Positions 1-9,003 of a stretch of 64,000 nt of DNA are shown piece after piece. The notes below the pieces were generated by a model. That model was not told the DNA's origin. It searched no databases and saw only the letters and a list, made by a program, of their open reading frames with translations. The stretch's first letter is position 1. Each line of letters starts with the position of its first letter. The DNA is from Mucilaginibacter sp. PAMB04168 (lineage in GTDB: Bacteria > Bacteroidota > Bacteroidia > Sphingobacteriales > Sphingobacteriaceae). Location of the stretch: contig NZ_CP155079.2 in the NCBI RefSeq assembly GCF_039634365.2, forward strand, positions 310,001-374,000, read 5' to 3'. Made by a program: the position numbers and the translations under genes.

Positions 1-534
1 ATAGGGCCTTTGCAGGATGCCCAGCGCGCTATAAAACTTATTCGTGAGAATGCTGCTAAGTGGCAGCTGGATAGCCACAAAGTTGGCGTTATCGGCTTTT
101 CGGCAGGTGGCCACTTAGCTTCTACCCTTGCAACGCATTATAGGCAACCGGTAATTGAGAACAGAAACCAAACCAGCCTGCGTCCGGATTTCCTGATCCT
201 GGTGTATCCGGTAATCAGCATGCAGGATTCTCTTACCCATGCAGATTCGAGAAGGAACTTATTAGGCAGCCAACCACCTGCAGATTTAATTAAGCTTTAT
301 TCTAACGAGTTGCAGGTTGACGCTAATACGCCGCCTACTTATCTCACGCATGCCGGCGATGACCACTTGGTTGATGTAGATAACAGTATTGTTTTTTACG
401 AAAAGCTACGTCATCAGCATGTTGCCGCCGAGATGCATTTGTATCCGAAAGGTGGGCACGGTTTCATATTTGCCAAGGCCGATTGGATGACGCCGCTATT
501 TGAATGGATGAAAAACGGCAAATGGTTAAAATAG
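1..534 (+). CDS. Alpha/beta-hydrolase esterase, acetyl-xylan-esterase-like (5' partial)
   Basis: This is the C-terminal part of a serine esterase; the gene begins before the window, because the frame is open from base 1. The visible part has the nucleophile motif GFSAGG, the acid residue in AGDDHLVDVDNS and the catalytic His in GGHGF. It is a clear paralogue of the esterase at 37397-38314: both share IGPLQDAQRAI and the block around the nucleophile, so about 124 N-terminal residues (signal peptide and oxyanion CPGGG motif) should lie upstream. Beside xylan-degrading enzymes, the likely job is removal of O-acetyl (or feruloyl-type) groups from hemicellulose in the periplasm. The family and fold are firm; the exact ester is an inference. 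Confidence 0.85.
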   Translation: MGPLQDAQRAIKLIRENAAKWQLDSHKVGVIGFSAGGHLASTLATHYRQPVIENRNQTSLRPDFLILVYPVISMQDSLTHADSRRNLLGSQPPADLIKLYSNELQVDANTPPTYLTHAGDDHLVDVDNSIVFYEKLRHQHVAAEMHLYPKGGHGFIFAKADWMTPLFEWMKNGKWLK

Positions 535-654
535 TGCGCCTTTGATAGAAGGGGGTTATGCTGCCAAACTACAATTGCACCTGTTTAGTAATCTACCTTG
601 CTTTAAGGATGCTACGCTAACAAAATGACACACCTATTGAAAGACACTCATAGC

Positions 655-2001
655 ATGAAATATATACAATATTGGCTTATAGTTGCCGCCGCTCTGTTAT
701 CGGCTGGATATGTTAAAGCGCAAAATCCGTTAATCATTAACCAGTTTACAGCTGACCCATCTGCCCGGGTATTCAACGGCCGGGTGTACATTTATCCTTC
801 TCACGATATTAAGGCAACCCCAGGCCGCGGGCGCGAAGGCTGGTTTGTTATGGAAGATTACCACGTGTTTTCATCGGCTAATCTTACTGACTGGACCGAC
901 CACGGAATGATCGTTAGCCAAACGCAGGTACCCTGGGCAGATCCGGCATCATTTAGTATGTGGGCGCCAGATTGTATTTTTCGCAACGGCAAATACTACT
1001 TTTATTTTCCAACCACAACAAAGCCTGATTTACCCGGCGGCAAAGGGCACTTTGCTGTTGGTGTGGCAGTTGCTCAAAGGCCGGAAGGCCCGTTCAGGCC
1101 AGAAGCTCAACCCATTGCCGGTGTGGTAGGTATCGATCCTAATGTGTTTATTGATGATGACGGACAAGCCTACCTGTATTGGTCTCAGGGTAACATATAT
1201 GCGGCCAAACTGAAAGCAAATATGCTCGAGCTCGACGGAGAAGTTAAAACCTTAACCAACCTGCCAAGTAAAGGTTTAAAAGAAGGGCCTTACCTTTATA
1301 AGCATAATAATACCTATTATCTTACCTATCCTCATGTAGAAAACAAGATTGAACGGCTGGAATATGCCATCAGCAAAAGTCCCTTGGGGCCATTTAAATT
1401 CACAGGAGTAATTATGGATGAAAATCCTACCGGATGCTGGACAAATCATCACTCCATTATTGAATTTAAAGGACAGCACTACCTGTTTTACCACAGCAAT
1501 GATTTATCTCCCAATTTTGATAAGAACAGGTCTGTACGTGCTGATAGCTTGTTTTTTAACGCTAACGGCACAATTAAAAAGGTTATTCCCACTTTACGGG
1601 GAGTTGGCCTTACACAGGCTTTTACCAAAATACAAATAGATCGCTTTAGTGATAAGGGTAGCGAGGCAGGCGTCAGCTTTTTAGATTCGGCCAAGCGGTT
1701 CGACGGATGGAAATGCATACTTCCAGCTACGCCAAACGGCTGGGTTAAGTATACGCATGTTAATTTTAAGGAATTAAAGGCTAAAAAGCTCATGGTTAGG
1801 GCCTGGTCTGCTCTGGGAGGCGTTTTAGAGATCAGAACAGGGACAGTTTCGGGTCCGGTAATTGCCAGTATTCCGGTTCCACAAGGGGGCCAGTGGCATG
1901 AAATATCCGCTCCTACAGGTTTAATTAAGCCTGGTATCCAGGATTTGGTTATAGCGGCTAAAAACTCAACGGTAGAAGTTGACTGGATCAGCTTCAAGTA
2001 A
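655..2001 (+). CDS. GH43 beta-xylosidase / alpha-L-arabinofuranosidase
   Basis: Secreted five-bladed-propeller glycosidase that removes xylose or arabinose from hemicellulose oligosaccharides by inversion. I use the ATG at 655 instead of the in-frame ATG at 625, because 655 starts directly with a clean signal peptide (MKYIQYWLIV..., cleaved near VKAQ). The GH43 triad is visible: Asp34 in FTADPSA (base), Asp161 in GIDPNVFIDDDGQ (pKa modulator) and Glu210 in KEGPYLY (acid). The C-terminal ~120 residues look like a CBM6-type beta-sandwich (EIRTGTVSGPVIA, VEVDWISFK), although the usual linker motif RVEAETIAW seen in the other GH43 copies of this locus is missing. It is the most divergent of the four GH43 enzymes here. 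Substrate specificity cannot be fixed from sequence. Confidence 0.9.
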   Translation: MKYIQYWLIVAAALLSAGYVKAQNPLIINQFTADPSARVFNGRVYIYPSHDIKATPGRGREGWFVMEDYHVFSSANLTDWTDHGMIVSQTQVPWADPASFSMWAPDCIFRNGKYYFYFPTTTKPDLPGGKGHFAVGVAVAQRPEGPFRPEAQPIAGVVGIDPNVFIDDDGQAYLYWSQGNIYAAKLKANMLELDGEVKTLTNLPSKGLKEGPYLYKHNNTYYLTYPHVENKIERLEYAISKSPLGPFKFTGVIMDENPTGCWTNHHSIIEFKGQHYLFYHSNDLSPNFDKNRSVRADSLFFNANGTIKKVIPTLRGVGLTQAFTKIQIDRFSDKGSEAGVSFLDSAKRFDGWKCILPATPNGWVKYTHVNFKELKAKKLMVRAWSALGGVLEIRTGTVSGPVIASIPVPQGGQWHEISAPTGLIKPGIQDLVIAAKNSTVEVDWISFK

Positions 2002-2264
2002 TAAGGGGTTGTTCGATTAGGAGTAGGTCGATTGAAAAGGATCAAATGTGTTGAAGCCGATTTGCCTAGGACAACAAGATGTGATTTAATTAACTTTGAA
2101 CAAGTGTTGCAGATATATAGGAATTATTGGCCTTGTACTGCCTGCGTTAAGGCTATAATTGCCTTCAAACGCTCATCTCTCAAACCGCAACGCTATGCGT
2201 TTTTGCGTCAATGTTAGGTAACTGAAGATGTATAGCAATATCGTGATTGATTGAATAACACCAA

Positions 2265-4211
2265 ATGAGAATCTTTAACCTTTTATTAAGCCTTACTTTT
2301 CTTTTTTTTACCCAGGTTTATGGCCAGGTACTAACCGTTCAAAGTCCCGACAAGCAATTGCAGTTAAGTGTACTTGTACGCAATGGCAAGCCCACCTTTA
2401 AGGTGACCTATAAAGGAAATGTTATGCTCGAAGATTCTCCTTTGGGGCTGAAGACAAATGAAGGAGACTTTACCACTGATATTCGTTATGTAAGTAAATC
2501 GGAGGGTATTGTTCAAAAAGATTATACCCAAAGCAGAATCAAAAAATCTGAAATTAAATACCAGGCCAACCAACTGACCTGTACATTTGAAAACGCCCAG
2601 CAACGAAAATTTGCAGTCCAGTTTCAGGTGAGTAATAATAATATCGCTTTCCGTTATGAGTTTCCCGAATGGGGAGAGCGCCGTTCATGTGTAATTGAAA
2701 CTGAGGCTACTGGTTTTAACTTCCCGTTGGCTACAACCACATTCTTGTCCGGAATGATGAGCCCGATGACCGGTTTTGCCAGGACAGCGCCCAGCTACGA
2801 AAGTGCTTACCAGGCGGACGTTCCAATTGTTAAAACTAACCGTCGGAACGAAGGCTATATCTTTCCCGGTTTATTTCATATTAACAACAAAGGGTGGGTT
2901 TTGCTGTCTGAAACCGGAGTAAGCAGCCTTTACTGCGCTTCTCACCTTAGCGAGGCCTCTGCTGATGGAGTGTATACAGTAGAATATCCTAACGCAAGGC
3001 AAAACAATGGTTTTGGTAGTAGCGGTGCAGCCATTGCCTTACCTGGTGTTACACCATGGAGAACAATAACAGTTAGCGATAACCTGAAACCTATTGTAGA
3101 GACCACAATTCCGTTTGATGTAGTGGAGCCACTTTACGAGCCATCACAGCCTTATAAGTACGGACGCGCAACCTGGAGCTGGATTATGTGGCAGGACAAT
3201 AGCATGAATTATGCCGACCAGGTGCGGTTCATCGACTTGGCAGCATCTATGAATTTTGAATATATACTGATTGACGCCCTTTGGGATAAAAACATAGGTA
3301 AAACCCGTATGCAAGAACTGGTCGCTTATGCAAAATCAAAAGGTGTGGGTGTGTTTTTATGGTATAACTCGAACGGAACGTTTAACGATGCACCACAAGG
3401 CCCCAGAAACAAGATGAATACCGCCATTGAAAGAAAAAAGGAAATGCGCTGGCTTAAGGAAATTGGCATTAAAGGGCTCAAAGTTGATTTTTTTGGCGGT
3501 GATAAGCAGGAAACCATGCGGCTTTATGAAGACATACTCTCTGATGCAAACGACTATGGATTAATGATTATATTTCATGGTACTACTTTGCCCAGGGGTT
3601 GGGAAAGAATGTATCCTAACTTTGTAGGTGCCGAGGCCGTTTTAGCTTCTGAGATGCTCGTTTTTTCGGAAGGCGTTAGAGCCGCTGAGGCTTATAATGC
3701 CACTTTACACCCTTTCATCCGAAACACGGTTGGTAGTATGGAATTTGGAGGGGTGATACTGAATAAGTATCTCGTTAAAAGTAATGAAGGACGAAATAAA
3801 CGACTAACTACAGACGCTTTTCAACTAGCCACTGCCATTCTTTATCAAAACCCTGTGCAGATGTTTGCACTAACTCCTAATAATTTAACGGATGTGCCTT
3901 CTTTTGAGGTTGACTTCTTAAAAAAAGTGCCAACCACTTGGGATGAAACATTATTTATTGATGGTTACCCGGGTAAGTACTGCGTAATTGCACGCCGTAG
4001 TGGCAAGCAATGGTATGTGGCCGGGGCTAACGCAACAAAGGAGGGTTTGAAATTAAAGGTAAAACTCCCTATGCTAGCCGGAAAGACGGTCAGCCTGTAT
4101 GAGGATGATGCTAAAGGGTTAATTAAGTTACAGAAAGTTGATGTGAGGCACTCGGCGCAACTTGAGCTACAGATGCAGCCCAACGGTGGGTTGGTGATTA
4201 CCACGAATTAG
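2265..4211 (+). CDS. GH97 alpha-glycosidase (alpha-galactosidase/alpha-glucosidase type)
   Basis: Secreted 648-residue enzyme, the usual length for GH97. It has a signal peptide (residues 1-20, ending VYGQ), the N-terminal beta-super-sandwich (FRYEFPE), a (beta/alpha)8 barrel from about residue 300, and a C-terminal beta domain after FIDGYPGKYCVIARR. Asp408 in GLKVDFFGGDK sits where, as I recall, retaining GH97 enzymes such as BtGH97b carry their nucleophile, which would make this an alpha-galactosidase-like member and not an inverting SusB alpha-glucosidase. A second GH97 lies at 14997-16940. In complex-xylan loci of Bacteroides ovatus, GH97 enzymes remove alpha-galactose caps; the same role is inferred here. 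The 263-bp gap upstream holds no gene; it contains TTGCGTCA (2203-2210). Confidence 0.92.
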   Translation: MRIFNLLLSLTFLFFTQVYGQVLTVQSPDKQLQLSVLVRNGKPTFKVTYKGNVMLEDSPLGLKTNEGDFTTDIRYVSKSEGIVQKDYTQSRIKKSEIKYQANQLTCTFENAQQRKFAVQFQVSNNNIAFRYEFPEWGERRSCVIETEATGFNFPLATTTFLSGMMSPMTGFARTAPSYESAYQADVPIVKTNRRNEGYIFPGLFHINNKGWVLLSETGVSSLYCASHLSEASADGVYTVEYPNARQNNGFGSSGAAIALPGVTPWRTITVSDNLKPIVETTIPFDVVEPLYEPSQPYKYGRATWSWIMWQDNSMNYADQVRFIDLAASMNFEYILIDALWDKNIGKTRMQELVAYAKSKGVGVFLWYNSNGTFNDAPQGPRNKMNTAIERKKEMRWLKEIGIKGLKVDFFGGDKQETMRLYEDILSDANDYGLMIIFHGTTLPRGWERMYPNFVGAEAVLASEMLVFSEGVRAAEAYNATLHPFIRNTVGSMEFGGVILNKYLVKSNEGRNKRLTTDAFQLATAILYQNPVQMFALTPNNLTDVPSFEVDFLKKVPTTWDETLFIDGYPGKYCVIARRSGKQWYVAGANATKEGLKLKVKLPMLAGKTVSLYEDDAKGLIKLQKVDVRHSAQLELQMQPNGGLVITTN

Positions 4212-4482
4212 ATATAAGTTTGATCACTATAATTCGCTGGATGTTTTAAAGTAGGGGTTCAATTTCTATTAATAAAACGGTCTTTTTATCTAAACTAAAA
4301 GTGCTAATTTCAAAGTACGAGCTTGCCCGTTGCCTTATCATCTAAAGTTTAAACTTCTTTACGATTTGTTTAAACGTAAGTGTCATTGAATTGGCAGGTA
4401 TACGTCTACTTTAGCCTGCGCAAAACCAATTATAAGGCGGTATGCCTTAACACTCCGGTGATAACAACGTGAAATTTTAAAA

Positions 4483-7077
4483 ATGCATTTCAACAAAGGT
4501 CTACTCATACTTGCGATTTTTTTTGTTGCCAGGCTTCATGCGCAACCTTTGCCGTACAAAAATCCTGTGCTTTCTTCAGAAAGCAGGGCAAAGGATCTGA
4601 TATCGCGCATGACATTAAAAGAAAAAGTACTGTTGTTGCAGGATCAGTCTCCGGCTATACCCCGCCTCGGTATTAAAAAGTTTAATTGGTGGAGTGAGGC
4701 GCTGCACGGATTGGCCAGTAACGATAATGTAACCGTTTTTCCTGAGCCTATCGGAATGGCGGCATCTTTTAATGATAGTTTGCTGTACAACATATTTGAT
4801 GCCGTATCTGATGAAGTGCGTGCTCGCTACCATGATGGCCTTCGTAAAGGTCAGGAGAACCGGCGCTTTATGAGCTTGTCGGTATGGACCCCTAACGTTA
4901 ACATATTCAGAGATCCCCGCTGGGGGCGTGGTCAGGAAACTTACGGTGAGGATCCTTATCTCACTTCGCGCATGGGAGTATCAGTAGTTAGAGGCTTGCA
5001 AGGCGCTGATTCACGTTACAAAAAGTTGCTGGCCTGTGCCAAACACTTTGCTGTGCATTCAGGACCGGAGTGGAATCGTCATGAGCTCAATCTGGCTGAT
5101 GTTAATGTACGCGATCTTAGAGAGACTTATCTCCCCGCTTTTAAAGCGTTGGTTCAGCAGGCCGATGTGCGGCAGGTTATGTGTGCTTACCAGCGTCTGG
5201 ACGATGAACCATGCTGTGGAAACAGCCGGCTGATGCAGGACATATTGCGAAACGAATGGGGGTACAAGTACCTTGTGGTTTCGGATTGTGGCGCTATTAC
5301 GGATTTTTATACAAGTCATAAGGTGTCGTCTGACGCAGCGCATGCGGCTGCAAAAGGTGTACGTGCCGGAACAGACGTAGAGTGTGTTTGGGAAGGGTAT
5401 GCTTACCAAAAGCTGCCTGAGGCGGTATCTAAAGGGTTAATTGATGAAGCAGATATTAACAAAAGCTTGCTTCGGGTTTTAACGGGACGATTTGATTTAG
5501 GAGAAATGGACGAGGATAGTTTGGTGCCCTGGACTAAAATACCTGAAACCGTTATCAATAATGCAGATCATCGAAAAATGGCATTGGATATGGCGCGGCA
5601 ATCAATGACCTTGTTGCAAAACAGGAACAATGTGCTGCCGCTCAGCAAAAATGGCGGGCGTATAGCAGTAATAGGCCCAAACGCAGATAATGAACCGATG
5701 CTTTGGGGTAATTACAACGGTAAACCGGTGCGTACTATAACCATATTGAATGGAATTAAGTCTGCACTCCCTAGCCATAATGTATTATATGATAAGGCTT
5801 GCGACTGGGTAGAAAATAAAGTAACCGAAAGCTATATTCCCCAATGCGCCATACAGGGTAAAAAAGGTTTTAAAGCAACTTTTTGGAACAACCGCAACTT
5901 CAGTGGCCCGGTGGTTCGTACTGAACAAATTACCGACCCGATTAAACAAACCACCGCAGGGCAGCATGAGTTTGCATCCGGCGTGAGGTTAGAAAGCTTT
6001 TCAGCAAAATATGAAACTGTATTTAAAGCTGGCCGCACCGAAGAAATCGCTTTCAAGTTTGGTGCAACAGGCTTATTTGAATTATTGATTAACGGTCAGA
6101 AAGCGGGCAAATCCAATAATTGGAGAACCGTGCCCGGGCGTATACTTTACCGTGTGGAGGCCGGAAAATCGTACCGTATCGAATTTCGCTATGCTCAGTT
6201 AAATAACTGGCAGGCTAATTTAGAATTTAACTTTGGTAGGGAAACGCCCGTAAATTTCGGCGGGTTGATTAGCAAGCTTAATGGTATTGATATAGTTGTA
6301 TTTGCAGGAGGCTTATCAACCCTGCTGGAGGGGGAAGAAATGCCGGTAAATCTTCCTGGTTTTAAGGGAGGCGACCGCACCGATATTGAGCTTCCTCAGG
6401 TACAGCGTGATTGCTTGAAGGCGCTAAAAGCCGCCGGAAAGAAAGTGATCTTCGTCAACTGCTCCGGATCGGCTATCGGTTTAATGCCCGAAACAGTTAC
6501 TTGCGATGCAATTTTGCAAGCATGGTATGCCGGAGAATCAGGCGGGCAGGCGATTGCCGATGTACTGTTTGGTGATTACAATCCTTTGGGAAAACTTCCG
6601 ATTACTTTCTATAAAAACAACCAACAGCTTCCCGCATTCGAAAATTACAGCATGAAGGGCAGAACTTATCGCTTTATGGATAATCCGCTGTTCCCGTTTG
6701 GCTATGGGTTAAGTTACACAAGCTTTTCGATAGGTAACGCTAAGCTTGGGCAAATGCAAGTTAAACCAGGAGAGGATATTCGGCTTACCGTTCCGGTAAC
6801 TAACAAGGGGCAAAGGAGTGGCAATGAAACCATACAGGTTTACATCCGCAAAGTTAATGACAGCGAAGGGCCGCTAAAAACATTAAGAGGCTTTAAAAAA
6901 GTAGAAATAACGCCGGGAAGCACTTTAAACGTTGATATCAAACTGCCTTATACAGCCTTGGAATTTTACAATGCGTCAAATTACCAGATGGATGTAACGC
7001 CGGGTGTTTATGAGCTGTGGTACGGCAACAGTTCTGCCAATAAGGACCTTAAAAAGGTAGAGATATCGGTATTATAA
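4483..7077 (+). CDS. GH3 beta-xylosidase-type enzyme with PA14 insert
   Basis: Periplasmic exo-glycosidase of 864 residues, resembling plant and Bacteroidota beta-xylosidases (NWWSEALHG near residue 68; KHFAVHSGPEWNRH near 187). The signal peptide ends at ARLHAQ. Domain order: GH3 TIM barrel (about 25-340) with nucleophile Asp268 in VVSDCGAI; the first part of the alpha/beta sandwich (about 370-445); a PA14 insertion (about 460-590); the rest of the sandwich with LLEGEEM, where the acid/base Glu is expected (about 616); then a C-terminal fibronectin-III-like domain (from about 760). It should split xylo-oligosaccharides to xylose as the last extracytoplasmic step. A beta-glucosidase activity cannot be excluded, but the VSDCGAI/NWWSEALHG pair favours xylose. 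Confidence 0.92.
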   Translation: MHFNKGLLILAIFFVARLHAQPLPYKNPVLSSESRAKDLISRMTLKEKVLLLQDQSPAIPRLGIKKFNWWSEALHGLASNDNVTVFPEPIGMAASFNDSLLYNIFDAVSDEVRARYHDGLRKGQENRRFMSLSVWTPNVNIFRDPRWGRGQETYGEDPYLTSRMGVSVVRGLQGADSRYKKLLACAKHFAVHSGPEWNRHELNLADVNVRDLRETYLPAFKALVQQADVRQVMCAYQRLDDEPCCGNSRLMQDILRNEWGYKYLVVSDCGAITDFYTSHKVSSDAAHAAAKGVRAGTDVECVWEGYAYQKLPEAVSKGLIDEADINKSLLRVLTGRFDLGEMDEDSLVPWTKIPETVINNADHRKMALDMARQSMTLLQNRNNVLPLSKNGGRIAVIGPNADNEPMLWGNYNGKPVRTITILNGIKSALPSHNVLYDKACDWVENKVTESYIPQCAIQGKKGFKATFWNNRNFSGPVVRTEQITDPIKQTTAGQHEFASGVRLESFSAKYETVFKAGRTEEIAFKFGATGLFELLINGQKAGKSNNWRTVPGRILYRVEAGKSYRIEFRYAQLNNWQANLEFNFGRETPVNFGGLISKLNGIDIVVFAGGLSTLLEGEEMPVNLPGFKGGDRTDIELPQVQRDCLKALKAAGKKVIFVNCSGSAIGLMPETVTCDAILQAWYAGESGGQAIADVLFGDYNPLGKLPITFYKNNQQLPAFENYSMKGRTYRFMDNPLFPFGYGLSYTSFSIGNAKLGQMQVKPGEDIRLTVPVTNKGQRSGNETIQVYIRKVNDSEGPLKTLRGFKKVEITPGSTLNVDIKLPYTALEFYNASNYQMDVTPGVYELWYGNSSANKDLKKVEISVL

Positions 7078-7181
7078 ATTTTGGCTACGCATGGTTGTAC
7101 CGATGCAACACACAGCATGGCAATAATAATCAACAACTAACCGGGCCTGATACGTAAAGAATTCAACTCTATAAAATAGCA

Positions 7182-8951
7182 ATGTATAAAAGAATACTCA
7201 TAGCCATAGGACTGCTTGTACCTGTTTTACTGCCCTCATCTCTCAGAGCGCAAAATCCTATTATCCAAACAATTTACACAGCAGATCCGGCGCCTATGGT
7301 TTATAAAGACACCTTGTTTTTGTACGCCGGGCATGACGAGGATAAGTCTACCTGGTTTACCATGAATGATTGGCATGTATACGCCACCACCGATATGGTT
7401 AACTGGACAGACAGAGGTGTTGGTCTTTCTCTTAAAGCTTTCAGTTGGGCGGCCAAAGATGCATGGGCCGGCCAATGTGTGCCCAGAAACGGCAAGTTTT
7501 ATTGGTATGTACCCGTAAACGCCAAAAATGGTGGCATGTCTATTGGGGTGGCCGTTTCCGACAGCCCTACAGGGCCTTTTAAGGATGTGCTGGGTAAACC
7601 TATGGTGTCTGGCGGTTGGGGGTATATAGATCCATCTGTATTTATTGATGATGACGGACAAGCCTACCTATATTGGGGAAATCCACATTTATACTATGTG
7701 AAGCTGAATAAAGACATGACATCTTATGACCAGACGGTAGGCATTGTTAAAGTGCCGCTGACGGATGAAGGCTTTAAGCTACGTATTTTAAACGCAAAAA
7801 AGACTTTTGCCTGGGCTCAATCTATAAATGGGCTGGAATCGCACAGTGTTAAGAACGCAACTGACAACAAATATTATTGGTACGTAAGCGCGGTTGATAA
7901 AGCAACCCAGCAGCAGGTAATTGGTGTAGCAGTAGGCGAAAAAGCTATTGGCCCATTCCGGGATGTGCTTGGCAAACCGCTTATTGCTGAACATACCGGA
8001 GGAGAGCGGATCAACCCCACGGTTATAACAGACGCAGATAAGCAGCCTTGGTTAACCTGGGGAAATTCGGCTTTATGGCAGGTTAAGCTTAATAAAGATA
8101 TGATTTCTTATGATCAGTCCGCAGGCATTCAACCCGTTCCGGCAAATAAAAGGGATTGGGTTACAGAAAAGATTCATGCTACGGCCAACAGTACCGAAAA
8201 AAGAATTACCACTTATGAAGAAGGTCCGTGGCTTTACAAGCGCAAGGGCTTGTACTATTTGCTGTATCCGGCTGGCGGTGTGCCCGAACATTTAGCCTAT
8301 TCTACCAGTTCCAGTCCTATTGGCCCGTGGACATACCGTGATACTATTATGGCGGTGATTGGCAAAGGCGGCGCGTTTACCAATCATCCCGGATTGGTGG
8401 ATTTTAAAGGAAAATCCTATCTGTTTTATCATAACGGGGCCTTACCGGGTGGCGGCGGCTTTACCCGTTCGGTTTGTGTTGATGAACTGAAGTTTGATGC
8501 AAAGGGAGCTATAATTAGAATCGAGCCTTCTGTTGCCGGTATTGAGAGAGCCGTTCGTTACTTAAATCCATATCAGAGAGTAGAAGCCGAAACCATTGCC
8601 TGGGAACAGGGCATCGAAACAGCATTGGCGAATGAGGCGGGTGTATATGTAACCGATATTGATAACGGCGATTATATTAAGGTAAGAAGTGTAGATTTTG
8701 GAAAAGGAGCCCGATTGTTTAAAGCCGGGATAGCTGCTTTAAATGGAGGAGCTATAGAAATAAGGCTGGATAGCCTTGAGGGTCCTCTGGCAGGTAAGTG
8801 TGAAGTTACACGTAGTGCAAGCGGCGAGAGCTGGCGTGTCATTTCCACCGGTGTAAGCGGGGCTAAGGGTATACATGACGTTTTTATGGTATTTAAAGGC
8901 AGTAACGGGCACTTGTTCAATTTTAATTGGTGGCAGTTTGCAAAAAAATAA
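7182..8951 (+). CDS. GH43-CBM6 glycosidase with internal propeller-blade duplication
   Basis: Secreted GH43 enzyme with a C-terminal CBM6 (from RVEAETIAW, about residue 466). Signal peptide 1-23 (LRAQ). Catalytic residues: Asp35 (YTADPAP), Asp150 (YIDPSVFIDDDGQ) and Glu347 (YEEGPWLY). At 589 residues it is about 120-130 longer than the sister enzymes at 13535 (457) and 31675 (471). The excess is a second copy of the segment between the pKa-modulator blade and the acid blade: residues 99-192 are repeated, diverged, at about 222-320 (KFYWYV/KYYWYV, GPFKDVLGKP/GPFRDVLGKP, VKLNKDMTSYDQ/VKLNKDMISYDQ). In the copy the modulator Asp is Asn278 (RINPTVITDADKQ). Function is probably arabinofuranosidase or xylosidase on substituted xylan; the effect of the insert is unknown. 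Confidence 0.93.
   Translation: MYKRILIAIGLLVPVLLPSSLRAQNPIIQTIYTADPAPMVYKDTLFLYAGHDEDKSTWFTMNDWHVYATTDMVNWTDRGVGLSLKAFSWAAKDAWAGQCVPRNGKFYWYVPVNAKNGGMSIGVAVSDSPTGPFKDVLGKPMVSGGWGYIDPSVFIDDDGQAYLYWGNPHLYYVKLNKDMTSYDQTVGIVKVPLTDEGFKLRILNAKKTFAWAQSINGLESHSVKNATDNKYYWYVSAVDKATQQQVIGVAVGEKAIGPFRDVLGKPLIAEHTGGERINPTVITDADKQPWLTWGNSALWQVKLNKDMISYDQSAGIQPVPANKRDWVTEKIHATANSTEKRITTYEEGPWLYKRKGLYYLLYPAGGVPEHLAYSTSSSPIGPWTYRDTIMAVIGKGGAFTNHPGLVDFKGKSYLFYHNGALPGGGGFTRSVCVDELKFDAKGAIIRIEPSVAGIERAVRYLNPYQRVEAETIAWEQGIETALANEAGVYVTDIDNGDYIKVRSVDFGKGARLFKAGIAALNGGAIEIRLDSLEGPLAGKCEVTRSASGESWRVISTGVSGAKGIHDVFMVFKGSNGHLFNFNWWQFAKK
7476..7757 (+). repeat. Intragenic repeat, copy A
   Basis: Codes for residues 99-192 of the GH43 enzyme and carries the intact pKa-modulator Asp150. 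It is matched by copy B at 7845-8141. Shared protein blocks are (K)FYWYV, IGVAVS/GVAVGE, GPF(K/R)DVLGKP and VKLNKDM(T/I)SYDQ. Confidence 0.85.
7845..8141 (+). repeat. Intragenic repeat, copy B (catalytic Asp replaced by Asn)
   Basis: Diverged second copy (residues 222-320) of the segment at 7476-7757. It keeps the blade framework, but the Asp of the IDP motif is Asn278 and the following DDDGQ is DADKQ. The copy is therefore unlikely to be catalytic by itself. Confidence 0.85.
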
Positions 8952-9003
8952 AATTCATAAAAACGGCATATCAGCTCAATGTTGTAGGTCTCAATCATTC
9001 ATT

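Noticed and set aside
1488-2045. Long antisense frames opposite GH genes (this one and many others)
   Set aside because: They lie opposite strongly supported coding sequences and have no family features; shadows of the real genes.
2189-2201. Short hairpin AACGC-TAT-GCGTT followed by T
   Set aside because: Only a 5-bp stem; too weak to call a terminator.
2032-2217. 61-codon frame between GH43 and GH97 genes
   Set aside because: No ribosome-binding site, no recognisable composition and no similarity; best seen as non-coding leader.
8875-9003. N-terminal extension of the GH27 gene
   Set aside because: It would overlap the preceding GH43 gene by 77 bases and precede the natural signal peptide; ATG 9004 is preferred.
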